DNA from: CBDFHV01 sp965247705
GTDB lineage: Bacteria > Pseudomonadota > Alphaproteobacteria > Rhodospirillales > CAMCUA01
Length of the DNA stretch: 64,000 nucleotides
NCBI GenBank assembly: GCA_965247705.1
Contig: CBDFHV010000082.1
Coordinates: forward strand, 124,001-188,000
Reading direction: 5' to 3'
Made by a program: the position numbers and the translations under genes. This document shows positions 27,034 to 33,919 of this stretch, piece after piece. Positions within the stretch are counted from its first letter, which is position 1; each line of letters starts with the position of its first letter. The notes under the pieces are model-generated. The model had not been told where the DNA came from, did no database searches, and saw nothing but the letters and a program-made list of their open reading frames with translations.

Positions 27034-27554
27034 CGCACCGCCCTCTCGATGGCGCGCGAGACGATGCGCAGGATCGAGGCCCGGTCGTCCGCGTCTAGCC
27101 CCAGAAACGGCCGCGCCGGGATCGTCGAGCCGGGGTGGTTCACTTGAGCCACCGGGTGAACGGCACCGGGCCAATAGAGCGCTTTCTTCCGCTTGGGCCG
27201 GATCGTGCGTGGCCCCGTCTTGCCGCCGAACTGATGGATCGCGGCATAGGCCACATTGGTGCCGACCTCGACCGCATCGCGCGAGGCGCGATGGGTGATC
27301 GAGGCGCGCAGCCGCCCGCTGTCGGTCAGCGTTTGCCCCTTGCCCCGTTTGCCTCGTTCGGCCCGTGCGCTCGGCTTCCACGGCACGCCGCCCGGGCCGC
27401 GCTCGCGCTCGAAGCGGTCGATCGCCGAAGTGACCAGCGACTGGCCGATCTCGTCCATCTCGGGCCGCAGATCGCCTAGCGTCGCGGTCAGGCGTTTGAA
27501 CGCGGCTTGCAGCGCTGCGTCGTCGGTCTCGATCTCAATCCTGACACCGGGCAT
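27030..27554 (-). CDS. phage virion morphogenesis protein (Mu gpG-like)
   Basis: 174 residues. GLRPEMDEIG-like N-terminal helix, then RFERERGPGGVPWKPSARAE, LTDSGRLRASITHRAS and NVAYAAIHQFGGKTG with RPFLGL at the end. This is the established signature of the Mu virion morphogenesis (HK97 gp10-like) family, which acts in head-tail joining. The ATG follows the DUF1320 stop by one base. Confidence 0.85.
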   Translation of the reverse strand: MPGVRIEIETDDAALQAAFKRLTATLGDLRPEMDEIGQSLVTSAIDRFERERGPGGVPWKPSARAERGKRGKGQTLTDSGRLRASITHRASRDAVEVGTNVAYAAIHQFGGKTGPRTIRPKRKKALYWPGAVHPVAQVNHPGSTIPARPFLGLDADDRASILRIVSRAIERAVR

Positions 27555-27555
27555 C

Positions 27556-27984
27556 TCAGAGACCTTGCAGGTTCTCGGGCGTCATCGCCGGTTCCGGGCC
27601 GCCGGCCCTGGCGCTGACGCACCGCGGCCGTATGACTTCGCCCTCGGCGTCGATCAGCGCGGTCTGGCCGCCGGCGATGCCGGTGAGGCTCGCCCGGGCC
27701 AGTTCGGCGCGCGCCGTCACCGCCTCCGGCGCCTTGTCGTCATAGAGCCGCTCGCGCGCGAGATCGCAGGCGACGCCCGTTAGCAGCGGGTAGGGTCCGT
27801 CCGGCAGCGGCAGCGCGAAGGTCTCCCCGAGCATCGCCTCGATCGCCGCCGCGGCGTCGGCCAAGGCCGCGTCCATGCGCGCCGCGCCGTCGTCGCCGGT
27901 ATCGGCCAGGCGGGCAATCTCGTCGGCCCCGAAACGGGCCTCCAGATCGGCGCGTGCGGCGTAGCTCATGTCTCGGTTCGCCAT
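27556..27984 (-). CDS. DUF1320 family protein (Mu gp36-like)
   Basis: 142 residues. The family start is visible (MSYAARADLEARFGADEIARL, from the second Met), followed by AADAAAAIEAMLG-type helices and LTGVACDLARERLYDD, typical of the gp36 head-tail connector group. ATG 27984 is used, but ATG 27969 gives the more usual family N-terminus. It lies 10 bases after the Acb2-like gene. Confidence 0.8.
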   Translation of the reverse strand: MANRDMSYAARADLEARFGADEIARLADTGDDGAARMDAALADAAAAIEAMLGETFALPLPDGPYPLLTGVACDLARERLYDDKAPEAVTARAELARASLTGIAGGQTALIDAEGEVIRPRCVSARAGGPEPAMTPENLQGL

Positions 27985-27994
27985 ATCGCCGGGA

Positions 27995-28213
27995 TCAGGC
28001 GGTGATGTGCTTGACGGCCCACATGACGGCTTCCTCGATCTTCGTCTTGGCGATCGACATCTCGCGGCTGTCGCCGATCCGGCCGCAGAGATCGTGGAAG
28101 CCGAGGCCATAGCCCTTGATGGCCTGCATGTTGAGCTTCTCGGCATCGTTCAAGACGCGATACTCGTGGCGCATCACGTTGTTGGCGGTCCGTTCGTCGT
28201 TTGTGGCCTGCAT
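27995..28213 (-). CDS. Acb2/Tad1-hairpin family protein, probable anti-CBASS sponge
   Basis: 72 residues, almost entirely helical. The C-terminal half carries the family signature: IKGYGLGFHDLCGRIGDS, then REMSIAKTKIEEAVMWA and VKHITA. Acb2 proteins are phage helical-hairpin hexamers that bind cyclic di- and trinucleotides and so silence CBASS, and in Pseudomonas transposable phages they lie among structural genes, as here. The ribosome site AGGAGACGACG precedes ATG 28213. The call rests on remembered family pattern; binding itself is inference. The alternative is a structural protein sharing the hairpin. Confidence 0.7.
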   Translation of the reverse strand: MQATNDERTANNVMRHEYRVLNDAEKLNMQAIKGYGLGFHDLCGRIGDSREMSIAKTKIEEAVMWAVKHITA

Positions 28214-28222
28214 CGTCGTCTC

Positions 28223-28573
28223 CTACCCGCGCGCCGCCTGATGGTCTGTCCAAACCGCGTCGCGCTCGGCGGCCGAGATATCGCCGACACCGGTGGCCGC
28301 TTCCAGCGCCCGGACCTCGGGCTTGCCCGACTTGGTCCAGTGATCCGGGTTACCTTCCTCCAGGCCGGCGATGGCGGCCGCGAGCGCGGCCTGCCGCTCA
28401 ACCGGGGCCTCGGCCAACTCGGCGGTATCAGCCGGAGCCTCGGGCGTCTCGGCCGCGCCGCCCTCGATCAGGGCACGGGCGACCTCCGCGGGCAGAACCG
28501 CGGTCTCGCCCGGCGCGATACGGCGGCCGTCATGGTCGATGTCCCAGACGGCCCGGATGGCGATCTCGTTCAT
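28223..28573 (-). CDS. phage head-tail region protein (HI1506/gp35-like)
   Basis: 116 residues. The N-terminal domain (MNEIAIRAVWDIDHDGRRI, PGETAVLPAEVARALIEGG) is the small beta-type unit often seen in Mu gp35/gp38-like proteins. A linker rich in Ala/Glu leads to a C-terminal segment with GNPDHWTKSGKPEVRALE. ATG 28573 follows AGGAGACGGCGC. It sits between capsid and Acb2-like genes; exact role unknown. Confidence 0.65.
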   Translation of the reverse strand: MNEIAIRAVWDIDHDGRRIAPGETAVLPAEVARALIEGGAAETPEAPADTAELAEAPVERQAALAAAIAGLEEGNPDHWTKSGKPEVRALEAATGVGDISAAERDAVWTDHQAARG

Positions 28574-28584
28574 GCGCCGTCTCC

Positions 28585-29556
28585 TCACGCCACCGCGTCG
28601 GCGAACAGATAGCCGGCGCGGCTGGCGACGATCTGCTCGTCGCAGCTCTCGACCACGCGCACCACATAGCTGCCGTGCGCGCCGATCTTGGGATCGAAGC
28701 CGGAATAGACGGTGCGGCCGGGCAGCGCGGCATCACCGCCGCCCGTGCCCGCGGGCACATATTCGGCGGTGATGCCGAGCGTCGGCGGTCCCTCGGCCCC
28801 GGCCATGGGATCGGCACGGTACAACAGCGCATGCTTGCCCCAGACCCGGGACAGGCTCGCGGCCTGGCCGCGGGCCGCGGTGTTGATCCAGGCCTGGCCG
28901 ACGACGATGTCTGTGAGCTCGAACAGATCGGCGACTTCCTCGCGGAGCGCAATGCCGGCGTCGGTCTGGCGCCGGCCCAAGGCCCCCACCACCTTCCTGT
29001 GGGTCCTGAGCTTGGCCCACACCTGCGAGCCGAGCACCATGCGGTTGGGCTTGGCCACCATGCCCTCGATCGCCTCGACGATGGCCGTCACCGGGTCCGA
29101 ATCCGCATCGCTCCACTGGCTCATGCCGGCGAGTGTCGACTTGTTGCCGATCGGATAGGTCTCGGCCTTGAACACCAGCGCGGCGGCCCGTTTCTCGCGA
29201 TCGATCATGAGGAGATCGGCAAGCGTCATCGAGGACCGGTCGCGGGGATCGCGTACCGTCTGCGGCGCGTTGTCCACGTCGTCCTTGGGGATCGCGTCCT
29301 CGAGCCCGAAGTCGCGGCAGACCCCCGCCTTCTCATCCGCGCTCAGGTGGATCATGGTCGGCGAGGAACGCCGGCCGACGAGGGTGTCGGGCACCGAGAA
29401 GGATTCCTCCAGCGGATAGCTGGTATAGCGGTACGCCTTGCGGGCCACGCGCACCCGCGGCAGCACCCGGTCGGCGACATATTCCGCGTTGGTGTAGCCG
29501 ACCGCGATCGCCGTGCGCTCGAAGTCGACCGGATAGGTGGAGGGAAGCTCTGCCAT
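28585..29556 (-). CDS. phage major capsid protein
   Basis: 323 residues, immediately after the decoration gene as in B3/D3112-like phages. The N-terminus is YPVDFERTAIAVGYTNAEYV; the central part has NAPQTVRDPRDRSSMTLADL and KPNRMVLGSQVWAKLRTH, typical of transposable-phage major capsid proteins of the HK97 fold. The C-terminal domain (GSYVVRVVESCDEQIVASRA) closes the shell subunit. ATG 29556 follows TAGGAGACAGAC. Confidence 0.85.
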   Translation of the reverse strand: MAELPSTYPVDFERTAIAVGYTNAEYVADRVLPRVRVARKAYRYTSYPLEESFSVPDTLVGRRSSPTMIHLSADEKAGVCRDFGLEDAIPKDDVDNAPQTVRDPRDRSSMTLADLLMIDREKRAAALVFKAETYPIGNKSTLAGMSQWSDADSDPVTAIVEAIEGMVAKPNRMVLGSQVWAKLRTHRKVVGALGRRQTDAGIALREEVADLFELTDIVVGQAWINTAARGQAASLSRVWGKHALLYRADPMAGAEGPPTLGITAEYVPAGTGGGDAALPGRTVYSGFDPKIGAHGSYVVRVVESCDEQIVASRAGYLFADAVA

Positions 29557-29565
29557 GTCTGTCTC

Positions 29566-30132
29566 CTATACGAGGCCGGGCTGAATGAGGACGCGGATTA
29601 GATCGCCGTCCGCGGCCGCGGCCTGCAATGCCACGCCGACGGTGCGCACGGGCCGCCGCCAGGTCACCAGCAGGCGGTCGCCGTCGGTGGCGTCGGTGAT
29701 ACGAATGGTGTCGGCGGCATGGATCGCGGCGTTGGCGGTGCGGTCGACATAGCCGTCCGCCAACTCGACCACCGAGACCAGCTCGTCGTCCGGCTCGATG
29801 CCGGTCGCCGTGATGTCGGTATTCGCCGCCGCGCCGGCGGTCGCCACCTGAAACACCGTTATCGTCTCCGCTTCCGCCGCCTTGCCGTCGTCATCGGCGG
29901 TAACGCGCGCACCGCGGCTAATCGCGCCGCTCGCCTCGACTTCGGCAATACCGGCCAGATGCACGTCGATGCGGGCATTCGCGGCGGCATCGAGCTCGGC
30001 GGCGACGCCGATCAGGTCATCGCCTGCGCCGGCGGCGGGTTCGACCGCTGTACCGGCGGCGCCGAACTTGACGATGCGGCGTTTGGTGACGGCGGCTTCG
30101 GCGGTGAAGTTCTTGGTCAGCAGATAGTCCAT
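29566..30132 (-). CDS. DUF2190 capsid decoration protein
   Basis: 188 residues, starting MDYLLTKNFTAEAAVTKRRI. The first 110 residues follow the DUF2190 pattern (KFGAAGTAVEPAAGAGDDLI, GVAA...AGIAEVEASGAISRG), a small beta-barrel that decorates phage heads. The C-terminal 75 residues are an added acidic domain (ELADGYVDRTANAAIHAADT) that is not common to the family. ATG 30132 follows AGGAGGGCTGAC. Confidence 0.8.
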   Translation of the reverse strand: MDYLLTKNFTAEAAVTKRRIVKFGAAGTAVEPAAGAGDDLIGVAAELDAAANARIDVHLAGIAEVEASGAISRGARVTADDDGKAAEAETITVFQVATAGAAANTDITATGIEPDDELVSVVELADGYVDRTANAAIHAADTIRITDATDGDRLLVTWRRPVRTVGVALQAAAADGDLIRVLIQPGLV

Positions 30133-30133
30133 G

Positions 30134-31321
30134 TCAGCCCTCCTGGGGGTGTCCGGCAACCTGGCGCACGGCGCGATCGATGGTGAGGGCGCCGGTTGTG
30201 TCGGCGGCCATCAGGGCCAAGGCCTCGCGCGCCACCGCCGCGGGGTCGTTCGTATCGGCCGGCCCGGCGCCGCCGGCGGTCTCGCCGTAGTCGATGCGTT
30301 TGGGAAGGCGCTTGAGGAGCCCGGAAAAATACGCGCGGGGCGTCTCGGTGCGTTCCGCGCCATCGCCGCCCGCGGCGAACGAGAAGACAGCCTCGTCATC
30401 GCTCGATAGACCCGCCATGAAGCTGGCCAATCCGTCCTTCTCGGCCGGCAGCACCCGGCCCGCGGTGACATGCGCCTCGATCTCGGCCTCGGCGGCCCGG
30501 CGCTGCTCCTCGGCCGCGAAGGCCGCCCGCTCGGTTTTTAACGCCGTCTCGCGTTCCTCCAGTTCCTTGCGCTCGACCTCGAGCCGCTCGCGTTCGGCCG
30601 CGTCGGCCGCCGTCTTCTTGTCGTCTCCGGACATCTCGTCCTCCGTCCTGGTGTTTGTGTCGGTTGCCGCGGCTGCCTCATCGGCATCGCCGTGCTTGTC
30701 GTCTGGCTCGGATGCGGTCTCGCCGGCCGTGCCGGCGGCCGCGAAGCTCGCCGCACCGGAGCTTTCCCCGGCCTCGCGGATCGCCTCGATCTCCCAATCG
30801 GGGATCAGACCGTCCGCCTTGTCCTGGCCGTCGCGCTCGATGATCCACTCGCGCAGGCGCCGCAACGTCCGCGCGATCACGCCCCAGTTCTCCAGCTCGG
30901 AGCCGGCGAAGCTATAGATGAGCGCCGGCGCGCCGGAGAATTGCGTTGGCGCCAGGCCGCTTACCGCCGGCGCCGCACCCCCGAGAAACCCCAGATGCTG
31001 CAATCGGAAGCCATCGCCGCCGTCTTGCAGCGCCACCGACCGCCCGGTATAGCGGCCCGCCTCGACCGCTTCGCGGAAGGCCGGATCGAGGTCCCGAAGC
31101 CGCGCCTGCAGCCGGTCTCCGGTGCGCCGCAGCGCATCGATCCAACCCCAGGCCGGGGCGTCCGTCTCGGGATGCCCAACCACCACCGGTGCCGGGTCGC
31201 CCTGCTCGTGCGCCGCCACCACGCCGTCCAGGTCGTCCGCCGACCAGGCGCGCTCCCGGCCCGCCGAATCCCGGTGGGTGCCGGCGCGGAAAATGTCGAT
31301 CCAGCCGTCGAGAGCGCTCAT
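30134..31321 (-). CDS. phage prohead protease with scaffold domain (Mu I/Z-like)
   Basis: 395 residues. The N-terminal part (ALDGWIDIFRAGTHRDSAGR, AHEQGDPAPVVVGHPETD, AWGWIDALRR) is the Mu gpI protease family; His in VVVGHPE and Ser in RYTGRSVALQ are likely catalytic. Residues about 205-300 are a highly charged coiled coil (EDEMSGDDKKTAADAAERER onwards), the scaffold (gpZ) part that guides head assembly and is then degraded. ATG 31321 shares a base with the stop of the small ORF before it. This is the second gene of the leftward capsid/tail operon. Confidence 0.8.
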   Translation of the reverse strand: MSALDGWIDIFRAGTHRDSAGRERAWSADDLDGVVAAHEQGDPAPVVVGHPETDAPAWGWIDALRRTGDRLQARLRDLDPAFREAVEAGRYTGRSVALQDGGDGFRLQHLGFLGGAAPAVSGLAPTQFSGAPALIYSFAGSELENWGVIARTLRRLREWIIERDGQDKADGLIPDWEIEAIREAGESSGAASFAAAGTAGETASEPDDKHGDADEAAAATDTNTRTEDEMSGDDKKTAADAAERERLEVERKELEERETALKTERAAFAAEEQRRAAEAEIEAHVTAGRVLPAEKDGLASFMAGLSSDDEAVFSFAAGGDGAERTETPRAYFSGLLKRLPKRIDYGETAGGAGPADTNDPAAVAREALALMAADTTGALTIDRAVRQVAGHPQEG

Positions 31322-31431
31322 CACATGGCTGCGGCCGCGCGGATTGCCCCCGCCCGCCCTTCGGACACGAGGTCGTCGGGGCGGACGGGAGCTTCCGGTG
31401 GTGCGGGTTCGGTCACGGGAATGCCGTTCAT
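31321..31431 (-). CDS. putative first ORF of the capsid/tail operon
   Basis: 36 residues: MNGIPVTEPAPPEAPVRPDD and 16 more. The stop overlaps the protease ATG, as in the other coupled genes of the operon. There is no strong ribosome site. What supports it is spacing: the palindrome at 31464 ends 32 bases before its ATG, the same distance as in the lysis operon at 46495-46529. Confidence 0.4.
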   Translation of the reverse strand: MNGIPVTEPAPPEAPVRPDDLVSEGRAGAIRAAAAM

Positions 31432-31463
31432 CACGGCGATCTAAACCGATCCCGCAACGCCTG

Positions 31464-31487
31464 TGCAGCGGACCATGGTCCGCTGCA
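31464..31487. promoter_or_regulatory. palindrome upstream of the capsid/tail operon (possible late activator site)
   Basis: A perfect 24-base dyad with the core GCGGACCATGGTCCGC flanked by TGCA on each side. The same 16-base core is found at 33495 and 46478 and nowhere else that I saw. Location before the leftward late operon suggests a binding site for the Mor-like activator. It lies in a 428-base gap (31322-31750) with otherwise only the small ORF and a leader peptide. Confidence 0.55.
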
Positions 31488-31674
31488 ACGAGATCGTCCG
31501 ATCTGCTGGAATCGGCCGCTCAAGCCCCTGCCGGACCCGGCGTTGCATGTCGCGGCGCGGCCAAAAAAGGCGGGGGCCGGGATGTTGAAGCATCCCGAGC
31601 CGGGAGACCGCACTCCCACGACCGCAACCGGCCGCATCGCGGCCGTCCCGCCACCCCCCAAGGGGCGGGAGCAG

Positions 31675-31702
31675 TATCGTGGGAGAGGACCTTGGCGTCG
31701 AG
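31675..31702 (+). repeat. 28-bp direct repeat, copy 1, flanking the cytosine methylase
   Basis: TATCGTGGGAGAGGACCTTG followed by GCGTCGAG, identical at 26 of 28 positions with 32644-32671. It contains a ribosome site (GGGAGAGG) and a TTG that opens a 20-residue leader frame (31692-31754), whose stop overlaps the starts of both downstream frames. In copy 2 the same TTG starts the Dam gene. Confidence 0.7.
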
Positions 31703-31754
31703 GCCGTTTAGCCAGAGCCATGCCGTCCACCGCGCCTCCGTGGACGCGCCGTGA
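31692..31754 (+). CDS. 20-residue leader ORF, possible truncated copy of the dam start
   Basis: Reads LASRPFSQSHAVHRASVDAP from TTG with GGGAGAGG 6 bases before it. Its TGA at 31752-31754 overlaps the GTG of the cytosine methylase (31751) and abuts the ATG of the second frame (31755), which would allow translational coupling of both. It resembles the start of the Dam gene (LASSRDAG) for four residues, suggesting a partial duplication. Confidence 0.35.
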   Translation: MASRPFSQSHAVHRASVDAP

Positions 31755-32677
31755 ATGACCTGGTTGTACCTCCCTTCTGGGGCCTTGCCCTCTGCGCCGG
31801 CGGCGGCGGTCTCGAGCTCGGCCTCCATATCGCCGAGCCCCGGTATCGAACTGTTTGTTACGTCGAACGACACGGATACGCCGCGGCCACCCTCGTGGCC
31901 CGGATGGAAGACCAGGCCCTGGGCGAGGCGCCTGTCTGGGACGACGTTGCCACCTTCAAGGGCCGCCCGTGGCGCGGCCTCGTGGATATCCTCTCTGCGG
32001 GCTATCCGTGCCAGCCCTTCAGCGCGTCCGGCAAGCGGCGCGGCATCGAGGACCCCCGTCACCTGTGGCCGCGCGTCGCGCGCATCATCGGCGAGACGAG
32101 GCCCCGCCGCGTCTTCCTCGAAAACGTCTCCGGCCATCTGCATCGTGGCTTCGACCAGGTCGCCCGGGACCTGGAAAGCATGGACTTTCGCATTGCAGCG
32201 GGACTGTTCTCGGCGGCTGAAGTCGGCGCGAGCCAGCTTCGCCAACGGCTCTTCGTGCTGGCCGACACCGACCGCCCAGCGGCCCGGCAACTACCCCGCG
32301 CTGGTGCTCGACGGGACCGGATTCCACTTCGCCAAGGCGACCTTCCAGGCGGGGATCGACACGGCGGCCGTGTCGTGGACGCTGCTCTGGTTGCTGACCC
32401 GCAGCCTCGGCCTCCGGCCGGCCCGGGTGCGCAGGGGAGCCCCGCCGGATTCCCGCCGGCTCCGGATGATTTTGAGCTTTGGGCGCGTCGCCTCCGCGCG
32501 GCCCCTGACCTGCAACCCGCGCTTCCTCGAGACGCTGATGGGTTGGCCAACCGGGTGGAGCGACACCGATTGCTCGGTAACGGGGTTTGCCCCCTGGCTG
32601 CGGCGCATGCGTACCGAGCTCTCGAGGCTGAATTAGAGAGGGCTATCGTGGGAGAGAACCTTGGCCTCGAGTCGTGA
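31751..32677 (+). CDS. DNA (cytosine-5) methyltransferase
   Basis: 308 residues. The SAM motif I is LALCAGGGGLELGL (about 12-25). The catalytic PC motif is GYPCQPFSASG with Cys87. Motif VI is FLENVSG (124-126) and motif VIII is SQLRQRLFVLAD. The C-terminal motifs IX-X are DGLANRVERHRLLGNGVCPL (cut here) near residue 273. The target domain is short, so the site is unknown. In a temperate phage it most likely protects DNA from host restriction. GTG 31751 is coupled to a short leader ORF. It overlaps the dam start by 17 bases. The same DNA holds a second long frame (next entry). Confidence 0.85.
   Translation: MNDLVVPPFWGLALCAGGGGLELGLHIAEPRYRTVCYVERHGYAAATLVARMEDQALGEAPVWDDVATFKGRPWRGLVDILSAGYPCQPFSASGKRRGIEDPRHLWPRVARIIGETRPRRVFLENVSGHLHRGFDQVARDLESMDFRIAAGLFSAAEVGASQLRQRLFVLADTDRPAARQLPRAGARRDRIPLRQGDLPGGDRHGGRVVDAALVADPQPRPPAGPGAQGSPAGFPPAPDDFELWARRLRAAPDLQPALPRDADGLANRVERHRLLGNGVCPLAAAHAYRALEAELERAIVGENLGLES
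31755..32636 (+). CDS. overlapping second-frame gene inside the cytosine methylase
   Basis: 293 residues in the +1 frame, starting MTWLYLPSGALPS only 4 bases after the methylase start. I recall many phage proteins with the same layout: an MTW start, a PPSWPGWKTRPWARRLSGTT block, WISSLRAIRASPSARPASG, a WPTPTA segment, and a C-terminal CNPRFLETLMGWPTGWSD box followed by LRRMRTELSRL. In the 3' third this box is encoded by the same bases as the methylase's DGLANRV...LLGNG motif, so both frames are recognisable there. The N-terminal Ser/Arg-rich part alone could be a shadow frame. Function unknown; no membrane segment. Confidence 0.5.
   Translation: MTWLYLPSGALPSAPAAAVSSSASISPSPGIELFVTSNDTDTPRPPSWPGWKTRPWARRLSGTTLPPSRAARGAASWISSLRAIRASPSARPASGAASRTPVTCGRASRASSARRGPAASSSKTSPAICIVASTRSPGTWKAWTFALQRDCSRRLKSARASFANGSSCWPTPTAQRPGNYPALVLDGTGFHFAKATFQAGIDTAAVSWTLLWLLTRSLGLRPARVRRGAPPDSRRLRMILSFGRVASARPLTCNPRFLETLMGWPTGWSDTDCSVTGFAPWLRRMRTELSRLN
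32644..32671 (+). repeat. 28-bp direct repeat, copy 2, over the dam start
   Basis: TATCGTGGGAGAGAACCTTG followed by GCCTCGAG, matching 31675-31702 at 26 of 28 positions. It includes the dam ribosome site (GGGAGAG) and TTG start. Two copies 969 bp apart bracket exactly the methylase/second-frame unit, as if that unit had been inserted with a duplication of the dam 5' end. Confidence 0.7.
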
Positions 32678-33458
32678 CGCGGGACCCGTCAGTCCCGTCG
32701 CCGCCTATCTCGGCGGCAAGCGAGGTCTCGCCAAACGCATCGTCGGGCGCATCGAGGCGATCGAGCACACGAGCTACGCCGAACCGTTCGTCGGCATGGG
32801 CGGCGTCTTCCTGCGCCGGCACCACGCCCCGCGGTCCGAGGTGATCAACGATCTCAACCGGGACATCGCCAACTTCTTTCGCATCCTGCAACGGCACTAC
32901 GTCGCGTTCATGGACACGATCCGGTTCCAGATCACCACGCGCGCCGAGCTCTTGCGCCTGGTCGACACCGACCCGGAGACCCTCACCGACCTGGAGCGTG
33001 CCGCGCGGTTCCTCTACCTGCAGCGCACCGCGTTCGGCGGCAAGGTCTCGGGGCGGAACTTCGGCGTCTCGCCGGGCATGCCCGCGCGCTTCGACATCAC
33101 CAAACTCGGCCCCATGCTGGAGGACCTGCACGGCCGGCTCGCCGGCGTCGTCATCGAGTGCCTTCCCTATGCCACCTTCATCGCACGTTACGACCGGCCC
33201 GATGCCCTGTTCTATCTCGACCCGCCCTATTGGGGCAGCGAGAGCGACTATGGCAAGGGTCTGTTCGAGCGGGCGGACGCGCGCATGGCGGAGGTCCTGC
33301 ACGGCCTCAAGGGGCGCTTCCTGATGTCGCTTAACGACGTGCCCGAAGTGCGCGAAATATTCAGGGACTTCGACATCGAGGCGGTCGAGACGACCTATAC
33401 CGTCGCCGCCAGGGGCAAGAGCCGCGGCAAGACCGGAGAACTCATCATCGGCAATTGA
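32661..33458 (+). CDS. DNA adenine methylase, D12 class (Dam-like)
   Basis: 265 residues. The N-terminal SAM motif is AEPFVGMGGVFLRR (about 41-53, the F-x-G-x-G box), preceded by YLGGKRGLAKRI. The catalytic motif FYLDPPYWGSES is at 185-196. The middle holds the GRNFGVSPGMPARF target segment. Motif order is alpha (SAM site first, DPPY second), as in Dam/DpnM. It methylates adenine N6, likely GATC, and would guard phage DNA against restriction. TTG start with GGGAGAG five bases upstream. Confidence 0.85.
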   Translation: MASSRDAGPVSPVAAYLGGKRGLAKRIVGRIEAIEHTSYAEPFVGMGGVFLRRHHAPRSEVINDLNRDIANFFRILQRHYVAFMDTIRFQITTRAELLRLVDTDPETLTDLERAARFLYLQRTAFGGKVSGRNFGVSPGMPARFDITKLGPMLEDLHGRLAGVVIECLPYATFIARYDRPDALFYLDPPYWGSESDYGKGLFERADARMAEVLHGLKGRFLMSLNDVPEVREIFRDFDIEAVETTYTVAARGKSRGKTGELIIGN

Positions 33459-33494
33459 GCGCAGCCAGGGCGGGCGTGCGACCGCGCCAAGTCG

Positions 33495-33510
33495 GCGGAC
33501 CATGGTCCGC
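33495..33510. promoter_or_regulatory. 16-bp palindrome, third copy, after dam
   Basis: GCGGACCATGGTCCGC followed by TGCA, the same core as at 31464 and 46478. It lies between the dam stop (33458) and the converging small membrane protein stop (33574), so no gene starts about 33 bases after it. It could mark one edge of the inverted phage arm, or be a regulatory site that lost its gene. Confidence 0.5.
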
Positions 33511-33573
33511 TGCACAAACGGCGGCCGCGGCGTGACAATGGCGGCCTGACCATCGTTGCAAATTTGGAGTTTA

Positions 33574-33864
33574 TCAATGTTGTGGCCGGTCACTATCGTT
33601 TGGGGGCTGCTCATGCTTTCCTGTGTCATCGGCGCCGGGATTGGGTTTGCCGACCGAGCGGCCCGCGAACCAGTACGATACGATAGCCGCGCTGACCGGC
33701 AGGATTGTCAGGAACAGGTCCTTGGCCTCGGCGTAGGAACCCTGGTACAAGAGGGCGAGAATCATCGCGCTGCCGATCACAAACAAGAACCCGGCGGCGC
33801 CATACGTGACAAGGACCCGCACTAAACTCCGCCGTGATTCTCGCTTTTCCGCTTCGGACATCAT
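33574..33864 (-). CDS. small two-helix membrane protein
   Basis: 96 residues (start 33864 or, one codon later, 33861). A basic N-terminus (EAEKRESRRSLVRV) is followed by two membrane segments: VLVTYGAAGFLFVIGSAMIL and, after a short loop, LFLTILPVSAAIVSYWFAG; the tail is polar. No named family. In lysogeny regions of Mu-like phages small membrane proteins often act in superinfection exclusion or holin control, but there is no direct evidence. It reads toward dam and converges with it. Confidence 0.6.
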   Translation of the reverse strand: MMSEAEKRESRRSLVRVLVTYGAAGFLFVIGSAMILALLYQGSYAEAKDLFLTILPVSAAIVSYWFAGRSVGKPNPGADDTGKHEQPPNDSDRPQH

Positions 33865-33919
33865 CGCCCCCTTCGTTCCGTCCTACTTCCCGATCAAAAG
33901 CCCGCGCCATCGCGGGTTT

